Shown here: piece by piece, positions 53,746 through 61,307 of the stretch
Layout: each line of letters starts with the position of its first letter
Position numbering within the stretch: the stretch's first letter is position 1
Assembly (NCBI GenBank): GCA_007692755.1
Contig: REBL01000116.1
Span: 1-64,000, forward strand
Direction: 5' to 3'
DNA from: Nodularia sp. (in: cyanobacteria)
Lineage (GTDB): Bacteria > Cyanobacteriota > Cyanobacteriia > Cyanobacteriales > Nostocaceae
DNA length: 64,000 bases
The notes under the pieces: model-generated
The model's database searches: none
What the model saw: the letters and a program-made list of their open reading frames with translations, nothing else
What the model was told of the DNA's origin: nothing
Made by a program: the position numbers and the translations under genes

Positions 53746-56700
53746 ATGTCAAATCATCTGAAACATCTCGCCTTAATCACCCTAGCATTTACACTGAGTT
53801 CTTCTGTAGGGTTAGCCGCAGGTAATTTGGCAGACAAGCAAATATTAACAGAAGCAGCTACTTCACCGCACTTACTAACACAAAATTCTCAGACAGAAGC
53901 AGATAGGCTGTTTGAAGAAGCCAGAAAACTACATCGTCAAGGATACTTCCCAAAAGCGCTGCCAAAATATCAGCAAGTGTTAGAGATACGGCGACAACTA
54001 CAAGATAAATCAGGAGAAGCCGCTACTCTCAATGAAATGGGTGACATTTACAATTTTTTAGGTCAACCCTCCCAAGGGCGGGAAACTTTGCAACAAGCTT
54101 TATCTCTGCGTCAGCAACTGGGAGAACGAGCCGGAATTGGCGAAACTTTAGATAATATTGGCATAAGTTACAGACAGCAAGAAGATTACACTCAAGCGTT
54201 GTCATATTACCAAAAAGCCTTACAAATTCGTCGAGAGGTTAAGGATAGAGAAGGTGAAGGTAAGACTCTGAGTAATATCGGTTTTACTTACATTTGGATG
54301 AATGAGTATCCCCAGGCTTTAGAAAATTTACAACAGGCTTTAGCAATTAATCGCGAAGTCAAAGATAGATTTCGAGAAGGATATACCTTGACGAGAATCG
54401 GAATATTTTATCGCCAGTCAGATAATTTAGAACAGTCAGCCGAATTTTTTCAGCAAGCATTAGCTGTACACCGAGAAGTAGGAAATAAAAATGGGGAATC
54501 GATGGCTCTATCCATGTTAGGAGATGTTTATGAGCAACAAAAAGATTATGCCCGTGCTGTGGAATTATATCAACAAGCATTAGTGATTGCACAAGAGCTT
54601 AAAGATAAAAAGTTTACAGCTAATCTTTTCATGTATATAGGAAATATCTTATTTCAAAATAAGAAATATAATCAGGCAATTGAAATATATCAGCAAGCAC
54701 TGCCCATTGCCCAAGCAATTCCTGATAATCAATTACAACAATTTCAGCTTCTTACCTTAATGGCTGGTTCCTACTATTTTCTAGAGAAATCTGAGCAGGC
54801 GATTGAAATTTATCAACAAGCACTAGAAGTTGTACGTAAAATTCCCGATAATAAGTCACAAGAGTCTGAAATTCTGACGTTAATGGCATATTCTTACTCT
54901 AATCCAGTAGATGATCGCAAACTTGAATTGCACCAACAAGCATTAGCTATTCGCAGAGAAATTCAGGATGAACCAGCGCAATTGCAAAGCCTAACAGCGG
55001 TGAGTCGAATATACGCTGTAAAAGCAACAACTGCTACAAGTAGAGGTCTGCATTCTCAAGCCAAAGCAGAAGCTTCCAGGTTGATAGAGGTGGCAGAGTC
55101 AGCATTAACTCTGTCTAGAAAATTGGCAGAATCCAAATCAGAATCAACTGCTTTAAACCATCTGGGAGTAGCTTACGGTTTGTTGAATGAACACCAAAAA
55201 GGAATTGAATTATTACAACAAGCGGTAAGTATTTCGCGCTCAACCAAAGATTTAGAGACGGAATCCTCAAATTTGGAGTTTCTTAGCAATATTTACACTA
55301 AACTGGGCGATTTTCGCCAAGTTATTGAAATACGTTTACGACAATTAGAAATCGCGCGATCGCAAGATAATAAATTAAACGAGGCTAGAATTTTAGGTAC
55401 TTTAGGTAGCACGTATGGCGTAATTGGAGAAAATGAACAGGCTGTTGAAAAATCTCAGCAAGCTTTAGCCATATTTCGGCAAATGGAAATTGCCAAAACA
55501 GCACCTGATGCTTTAGACCTAAAATTTAATATTTTACATTTCTTGGGGTTAAGTTATAGCGCTCTTGGGGAATATAACAAAGCGATTGATATTGCTGAAC
55601 AGTCCTTGCAGCAAGCACAATCTCTAAATCAACCGGAATTGATAGCAAAAACACTGCTTAATTTAGCTGGGTTTTACGATAGAGATAGCAATGATTTACC
55701 GAAAGTTATTGACGTTAGTCAGCAAGCTTTAAACATTGCACAGCAGATAAAAGTACCCCAAATTGAAGCAGAGGCGTTACTAAAATTGAGCAATACTTAT
55801 AGCAAACAGGGTAATCATACTCAAGCATTGCAGTTAGCTGAACAATCATTGACCATTGCTAGACAATTAGAAAACCTTTACCTAGAACAGAGTGCGTTAT
55901 CTACCCTCAGGAATATCTACAACAACCAAAGTAACTATACTAAAGCACTAGAATTTGCCCAGCAACGGCTCACAGTTGTTCGCCAAGCTAAATTACAAAA
56001 CTATGAAACAGGTGCTTTAAATAGTTTATCTGTAGCCTACGTCAATTTAGGGGATTCCCAAAAGGCTTTAGAAATTGCCAATCAATCCCTGACTTTAGCA
56101 CGACAGCAAAAGAATCCCTTGCAGGAATATTTTGCTTTAATAGAACTTAGTCGTGCATACAACCTCCGGGGAGAATGGGATAAAGCAATTAACGCAGCAC
56201 AAGCCAGTTCAGATATTGCTCTGAAGTCAAAAGATTTAGTAGGGGAGGCAATTGCTGCGTGGCAATTAAGCGAAAACTACATCGCACTGGGAGAAACAAA
56301 CAAAGTAATTGAAGTAGCTGAACCAGCTTTAGTCTACGCCCAGAAAAGCAACAATCGCCCCTTAGAAGCAGATTTATTAATTAATTTAGGTAGTGCTTAC
56401 AATACAATTGGCAATTATCAAAAAGCTCTAGAATTAGTAGAGCAAGCTCTGCTCATTGCACAAGAACTAAACAATCTCGCTTTGGAATCAAAAGCTTTAC
56501 ATACATTAGGTGGCATTTATAATTCACAAAATGATTATCAAAAAGCTTTGGAGTTGACGCAAAAAAGTTTAAAAATAGCTCAAGAACTCAAAAGTCCACC
56601 TCTGCAACTACTTCCTTTATTCACTCTTGGGACTATTTACGCTGGATTGGGGGACTATGAGAAAAACATTGAGTTATCTCAGCAAGTTCTCGAAATTACA

Positions 56701-58779
56701 CGTCAAATTGATAATCGTGGTGGAGAGGGTGTAGCTTTATTTGGGTTGGCAGCTGCTTACTTTTACCAAGGCAATCCTCAAAAAACAATTGAACTGGCAC
56801 AGAAAGCTTTAACTATCGCCCAGGAAATCAATCGATCAGATTTAACAGCATTAACACAGTTAATTTTAAGTACTGGTTATGGAGAATTGGATAATGACCA
56901 ACAAGCGATAGATAATGCCCAAAAGTTTCTAACGTTTGCCCGCCAAGTAGAAAACCCAGTGTGGGAAAAAACAGCACTCACGAATTTAGGAAATGTACAT
57001 CGCAAATTTGGCAGAAACCAAGAAGCAATATCTCACTATCAACAAGCTTTAGCAATTACCATAGAGCAGCAAATCCCTGGCGCTAATAATACCAGTATTC
57101 ACGCTGGTTTAGGTCGGGTATATCGGGATTTAAATCAACCTAATGTTGCTATTGGTTACTACAAACAATCTATCAATACCATTGAAGCAATCAGAAGTAA
57201 TATTGAAGGTTTACCTCTACAGTTACAACAATCATTTGTCAATGCTATATCTGACTTTGACCAAGTAACAACTGCTGATACTTATCGAGAATTAGCAGGA
57301 TTATTACTATCTGAAGGTCGCAATGTCGAGGCACAGCAAGTTTTAGAACTATTAAAGGTTCAAGAAATTAGTGAATTTACTGGAGATGAAGAAAAAAAAT
57401 CACCAGGATTAGTCACGACAGGGAAAATAGAAATTCAAAAAGCCGAAGAAACTTTAATTGCTTTTGGTCAGCGTGTGAATGAGTGCGAACTTCAACAATG
57501 TACCGCCCTCACAGAACTGCGAAATCAACGAGATGATTTAAATCGAGAATTTGCTCAAAAGATTCGAGAAATTGAAAAGAATCTTCCTACTGGAGACCCG
57601 AATCTAATTTATCCTGGTAATTTTTTAGATGCTGCTCAAAAGATTGTCGAACAACCAAGCACTATCTTAATTTATCCCTTGGTATTAGAAGATAGAGTCT
57701 GGATTCTTTGGGCATCTCAAGGAGTAATTATCCAAACGAAGGAAGTAAAAAATGTTGAAAAAAGTCAGCTAGATGCAACTGTGGCTAAATTTCGGGAGTT
57801 ATTAGAAAACCCAGGTTCTGATGTTGCTGAGATTAAAGCCACTGGTAAACAACTCTATGACTGGTTAATTAAAGACATAGAATCAGAAATTAAAGCGAAT
57901 AACATTGAAAACTTAGTCTTCTCTCTTGACCGTTCCACCCGCTACATTCCCATGAATGCTTTGTTTGATGGACAGCAGTATCTCGTGGAGAATTATAACG
58001 TTTCGACAGTCATTTCTGCGGGGTTAACAAATATGAGCGATCGCCTACCCTCAAATATAGAGGAGACACAAGTTTTAGGACTGGGTTTATCTGAAGCCAA
58101 ATCTGGATTTAATGCCTTACCAAATGTACTCTCAGAAGTCAATGCCATCGTACGGACAAACTCCAAAGAGTCTCAAGGTATTTATCCCGGATTAAAGTTC
58201 CTCAACCAAGAATTTACTTGGCAGTCACTGCGAGATAATCTCCAAGGTAAGAAAATTCTCCATATAGCCACACATGGTAAATTTGTCCCAGAAGACCCAC
58301 AAGCTTCTTACTTATTATTAGGGAATGGGGACAAGTTACCCATTGCGGAAATTAATCTTTTACAAAGTTGGGACAACACTCATTTAGTGGTACTTTCGGC
58401 TTGTGAAACGGCGCGCGGTGGTGCTAATCAAAATGGGGTGGAGATTTCGGGTATTAGTTCTTATTTTCTCGGCACAAATAAAGCCCAAGCAGTAATAGCT
58501 TCACTTTGGCAAGTTAACGACGCTAGCACTAGCCAATTAATGCAGCGTTTTTACAGTAATTTGGCTGAAAATGACAGTCCTACGAAAATACAAGCTTTGC
58601 GCCAAGCCCAATTAAATTTATTAAATGGTGATAACTCTACAGTTGCTTCAGACACAGAACGACGAGGAATTAATGTTGAAGCTTTACCAAATGCACCTTC
58701 TAGACATCAACAGGGTGCTAGTGGTTATTCTCATCCTTATTACTGGGGAGCATTTATTTTAATTGGTAATAGTTTGTAA
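53746..58779 (+). CDS. Exported TPR-repeat protein with C-terminal CHAT protease domain, 1677 aa
   Basis: A signal peptide (residues 1-25, LALITLAFTLSSSVGLAAG) is followed by about 30 tetratricopeptide-type repeats (residues about 45-1170), each with the Y..AL..YQQAL.I.R/AQ pattern. A helical spacer leads to a CHAT domain (about 1330-1677) with the caspase-like dyad His1510 (LHIATHGKF) and Cys1553 (VVLSACETARGG). CHAT domains are caspase relatives; TPR-CHAT proteins elsewhere include the CRISPR-linked Craspase protease. The ending, NSTVASDTERRGINVEALP then YYWGAFILIGNSL, is shared with the fragment at 50853. The signal peptide places it in the periplasm or outside. Ligand and target are unknown. 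Confidence 0.92.
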   Translation: MSNHLKHLALITLAFTLSSSVGLAAGNLADKQILTEAATSPHLLTQNSQTEADRLFEEARKLHRQGYFPKALPKYQQVLEIRRQLQDKSGEAATLNEMGDIYNFLGQPSQGRETLQQALSLRQQLGERAGIGETLDNIGISYRQQEDYTQALSYYQKALQIRREVKDREGEGKTLSNIGFTYIWMNEYPQALENLQQALAINREVKDRFREGYTLTRIGIFYRQSDNLEQSAEFFQQALAVHREVGNKNGESMALSMLGDVYEQQKDYARAVELYQQALVIAQELKDKKFTANLFMYIGNILFQNKKYNQAIEIYQQALPIAQAIPDNQLQQFQLLTLMAGSYYFLEKSEQAIEIYQQALEVVRKIPDNKSQESEILTLMAYSYSNPVDDRKLELHQQALAIRREIQDEPAQLQSLTAVSRIYAVKATTATSRGLHSQAKAEASRLIEVAESALTLSRKLAESKSESTALNHLGVAYGLLNEHQKGIELLQQAVSISRSTKDLETESSNLEFLSNIYTKLGDFRQVIEIRLRQLEIARSQDNKLNEARILGTLGSTYGVIGENEQAVEKSQQALAIFRQMEIAKTAPDALDLKFNILHFLGLSYSALGEYNKAIDIAEQSLQQAQSLNQPELIAKTLLNLAGFYDRDSNDLPKVIDVSQQALNIAQQIKVPQIEAEALLKLSNTYSKQGNHTQALQLAEQSLTIARQLENLYLEQSALSTLRNIYNNQSNYTKALEFAQQRLTVVRQAKLQNYETGALNSLSVAYVNLGDSQKALEIANQSLTLARQQKNPLQEYFALIELSRAYNLRGEWDKAINAAQASSDIALKSKDLVGEAIAAWQLSENYIALGETNKVIEVAEPALVYAQKSNNRPLEADLLINLGSAYNTIGNYQKALELVEQALLIAQELNNLALESKALHTLGGIYNSQNDYQKALELTQKSLKIAQELKSPPLQLLPLFTLGTIYAGLGDYEKNIELSQQVLEITRQIDNRGGEGVALFGLAAAYFYQGNPQKTIELAQKALTIAQEINRSDLTALTQLILSTGYGELDNDQQAIDNAQKFLTFARQVENPVWEKTALTNLGNVHRKFGRNQEAISHYQQALAITIEQQIPGANNTSIHAGLGRVYRDLNQPNVAIGYYKQSINTIEAIRSNIEGLPLQLQQSFVNAISDFDQVTTADTYRELAGLLLSEGRNVEAQQVLELLKVQEISEFTGDEEKKSPGLVTTGKIEIQKAEETLIAFGQRVNECELQQCTALTELRNQRDDLNREFAQKIREIEKNLPTGDPNLIYPGNFLDAAQKIVEQPSTILIYPLVLEDRVWILWASQGVIIQTKEVKNVEKSQLDATVAKFRELLENPGSDVAEIKATGKQLYDWLIKDIESEIKANNIENLVFSLDRSTRYIPMNALFDGQQYLVENYNVSTVISAGLTNMSDRLPSNIEETQVLGLGLSEAKSGFNALPNVLSEVNAIVRTNSKESQGIYPGLKFLNQEFTWQSLRDNLQGKKILHIATHGKFVPEDPQASYLLLGNGDKLPIAEINLLQSWDNTHLVVLSACETARGGANQNGVEISGISSYFLGTNKAQAVIASLWQVNDASTSQLMQRFYSNLAENDSPTKIQALRQAQLNLLNGDNSTVASDTERRGINVEALPNAPSRHQQGASGYSHPYYWGAFILIGNSL

Positions 58780-58785
58780 ACTTTG

Positions 58786-58825
58786 AAAAAACATTGTACA
58801 GACACTATTTATCGCGTCTGTACAA
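58786..58825 (-). terminator. Intrinsic terminator of the Tat-caspase gene
   Basis: On the minus strand a perfect 10-bp stem (TTGTACAGAC / GTCTGTACAA, 58794-58825) is followed by TG and six T, 71 bases past the stop at 58897. A second stem, CACTAT/ATAGTG (58803-58832), overlaps it and cannot form at the same time. Confidence 0.7.
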
Positions 58826-58850
58826 GATAGTGTTGAACGACAATTATTGA

Positions 58851-58895
58851 ACCCCTCCCCCTTGCCCCCTGCTCCCTGCTCCCCTGCCTCTTGTG
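58851..58895. repeat. C-rich short repeat (CCCTGCTC type)
   Basis: The stretch CCCCTCCCCCTTGCC continues as three CCTGCTC-like units, right after the terminator and up to the stop of the caspase gene. It is the same family as 12020-12060 (opposite strand). Confidence 0.65.
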
Positions 58896-58896
58896 G

Positions 58897-61194
58897 TCAA
58901 TTGACTACTTCAAATGCGATCGCCATTGCTGCTAATCTTTCAGTATCAATACCACGAACATCGGCGGGTAATGGTATGCTTTGACCATTGTTGCTGCTGC
59001 GAGTAGTTGCATCTAAGTCATTGAGCAAATTATTGGTTAAATCCAAAATTTCATCAGTCACAGGAACGGGACTGCGAGTGTTTCTCAATCCTCTGGTTTC
59101 GGCAATTTTCTGTAATGCTTGCAGGGCAGTTCGCAGAGGGGCTGTACTAGCGATAATCAGTGCCTCTGAGATGCCTAAAGTGCCGCCAATGGTGAGTTTA
59201 AATCCATCATCAGCTTGGGGAATTATCCGTGGTTGCGAAGGCCTGATCAATGTCGCACCTTCTATAGCCGACCAATCAAAGGGAAAAATGACGCTCATAT
59301 CACCAGCAGCATTAATTACCAAAATGGTGACGTAAAGTGGACGAGTTTCGTTATTTTTTACCTGAAAAGTAATCTCAGTTCCCACTGATAATTTTGGTAT
59401 ACCGGAATCAGCCGCATTCACAAGGGAAACTGGTACTGGTTGATTTGTCTCTCCTGTAACTAGTTTCACAGCCCCACGAGTTGTAAAAGTTTCACTAATT
59501 AGTTTTTGCTCATCAGCCAGGTTCATCGAAGCAGTAATATTGATTCTGGAAGAATTGGTATTACCTAGCATTTGCTTGACGATTCTGGCGGCTAGCAAAG
59601 AGCGTAATTTGGGTTGTAAACGCTGCACAGCTTCAGTGACAGTTTCGTTAGCTTTACCAAAAGTGTTAGAGACAATTTGCTCTAGACTGGGTAAAAACAA
59701 ACCAAAACTACCTACTTCTGGCAGATTAGATATGCCATTTTTTTGTAATTCTTGATACCTAGCTGCATTCATCTGACCAAAGATATATTGCAGTTCTTCT
59801 CGTTCTACGGTTTTGGGTTCAATCCGCTGTATCTTTTGTAGTGCTTGTCTTGCCTGTTGTGCGGTGTTATTATTTAGAGAGTTATCAATACCGATTTTTA
59901 AAGTCAAATTATTAGGAATACTACGGACACGCTCTTGTAATATGGTTCCCGGTTGTAGTGTTCCTTGTTGTCGTGTATTGGTTTGGAAAGTGCCTTTACC
60001 GACTAATCCTTGACGAGAATCTAACCTGACTAATCCTCTTTGACCACCGCTAGGATCTAAAGCGATGAAATAGGGATTATTTGTAAATGCTTCTAAGCTA
60101 GCAGAATCTAGCCCTCCCAGCCATAATTCTACTTCATTACCCTTGACTTGAGTAATCACAGCCTCCGCCGAGAGAGATTGTTTAGGGGTAAAATAGATAG
60201 ATGCGTTGGCATTTTCTGGACTCAGATTTGACTCAAATTCTGGGTTTTGCCTAACCCCCTGTTCCCACGCTAAACTGTTTGTACTTTGACGAACATTCAA
60301 CATTGCTCTACTAACAGGTTCATTCCCTGCACGTTGCCAAAGATACTGCGTGAATACATAAGTAAATGCACCTGCACTAAAATCGCCAAACGGAAAATCA
60401 ACAGCTAATTGTTCTCGTCTGGCGCTGGCGATCGCCACACCTTTAGCAATATTTTCTCGACGTTTATTGATAAACTCTTGGGGAGACATCCCCAGTTTGA
60501 CCAACCACTGACGCTGATAATCAAGTTCCTCTTGACTGGGTGTGAGAAGGTTTCCACCATCAATAGACCGCACCCGGAATATTCCCCGTGTACCACCGCC
60601 AGAATGACAACTATCTAAAACAACAGTGACATTTTCTGTTTGCAACGCAGACATAAGTAAAAACAGCGTATGTCCCATAATGTGTTGCACCGGGCCACCT
60701 TCGTAGGGATAACCCAGTGGTAAATCACCATCCACAGGAATCAGCGTACTATTAAAACCATCTGGGGAATCGCCGTCAGGGTCTTGGACTCGTGTACCAT
60801 GTCCAGAGAAGTGAAACACCACCACATCCCCCGGTTTGGCTTGTTTAATCAGATGTTCTTCAAAAGCCGAGAGGATATTTTGACGAGTCGCCTCTTGATC
60901 CGTCAAAGTCAGGATATCTTGGGGGTTAAAACCAAAACGGTAAGTCAATAACTCCTTCTGCATCAACACATCATTAACACAGCCAGACAAAGGCGTAATA
61001 TTACCAGAATACTCATTTATACCTACCAGTAGCGCCAGTTTCCGGGGTGTGCTTTGGGCGAGAACTTGACCATAGCGATTCCTACGGAGCGCTTCGCTAT
61101 CGCCCTGCTGCATAATATCCCATTGGCTGATACCTAGAGTTGCCAATGCAGAACCAGAAAATTGCAGAAATTGACGACGTTTAATGTGAGGCAT
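58897..61194 (-). CDS. Caspase-like protease (orthocaspase/metacaspase type) with Tat signal, 765 aa
   Basis: The N-terminus has a twin-arginine signal, KRRQFLQFSG, with a hydrophobic stretch, so it is probably exported folded by Tat. The C14 domain (about 50-330) has His132 (FHFSGHGTRVQ), an acidic loop DPDGDSPDG (138-146, as in Ca2+-binding metacaspases) and Cys196 (VVLDSCHSGGG). The C-terminal 400 aa contain a beta segment with SLVNAADSGIPKLSVG and PLYVTILVINAAGDMSVIFP, a DUF4384-like sequence. A dispersed repeat is inserted in frame at residues 31-40, just after the Tat signal. It is convergent with the 1677-aa TPR-CHAT gene and lies 113 bases after the second TPR-CHAT gene on the same strand. 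Confidence 0.9.
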   Translation of the reverse strand: MPHIKRRQFLQFSGSALATLGISQWDIMQQGDSEALRRNRYGQVLAQSTPRKLALLVGINEYSGNITPLSGCVNDVLMQKELLTYRFGFNPQDILTLTDQEATRQNILSAFEEHLIKQAKPGDVVVFHFSGHGTRVQDPDGDSPDGFNSTLIPVDGDLPLGYPYEGGPVQHIMGHTLFLLMSALQTENVTVVLDSCHSGGGTRGIFRVRSIDGGNLLTPSQEELDYQRQWLVKLGMSPQEFINKRRENIAKGVAIASARREQLAVDFPFGDFSAGAFTYVFTQYLWQRAGNEPVSRAMLNVRQSTNSLAWEQGVRQNPEFESNLSPENANASIYFTPKQSLSAEAVITQVKGNEVELWLGGLDSASLEAFTNNPYFIALDPSGGQRGLVRLDSRQGLVGKGTFQTNTRQQGTLQPGTILQERVRSIPNNLTLKIGIDNSLNNNTAQQARQALQKIQRIEPKTVEREELQYIFGQMNAARYQELQKNGISNLPEVGSFGLFLPSLEQIVSNTFGKANETVTEAVQRLQPKLRSLLAARIVKQMLGNTNSSRINITASMNLADEQKLISETFTTRGAVKLVTGETNQPVPVSLVNAADSGIPKLSVGTEITFQVKNNETRPLYVTILVINAAGDMSVIFPFDWSAIEGATLIRPSQPRIIPQADDGFKLTIGGTLGISEALIIASTAPLRTALQALQKIAETRGLRNTRSPVPVTDEILDLTNNLLNDLDATTRSSNNGQSIPLPADVRGIDTERLAAMAIAFEVVN
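61075..61103. repeat. 29-bp dispersed repeat inside the caspase gene
   Basis: GCGATTCCTACGGAGCGC and the following TTCGCTATCGC form a near-palindrome of the GAAGCGCTCCGTAGGAATCGC type known between genes in Nostocales. It encodes residues about 31-40 (DSEALRRNR region) without breaking the frame. Confidence 0.7.
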
Positions 61195-61275
61195 AGTAAC
61201 TTTTCATTAAAGATTTTCTAGTAATTTATACTTCTATCAGTTTTGAGGTTATGCAATTTTACTCTTTTCTCTTCT

Positions 61276-61304
61276 CCTCTGCGCCTGGAGCGCCTCTGCG
61301 TGAG
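61276..61304. repeat. Short CTCTGCG-type repeat
   Basis: CCTCTGCGCCTGGAGC followed by GCCTCTGCGTGAG is the reverse-complement form of the GCAGAGGC repeat at 4938-4965. It fills most of the 113-base gap between the second TPR-CHAT gene and the caspase gene. Confidence 0.65.
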
Positions 61305-61307
61305 ATA

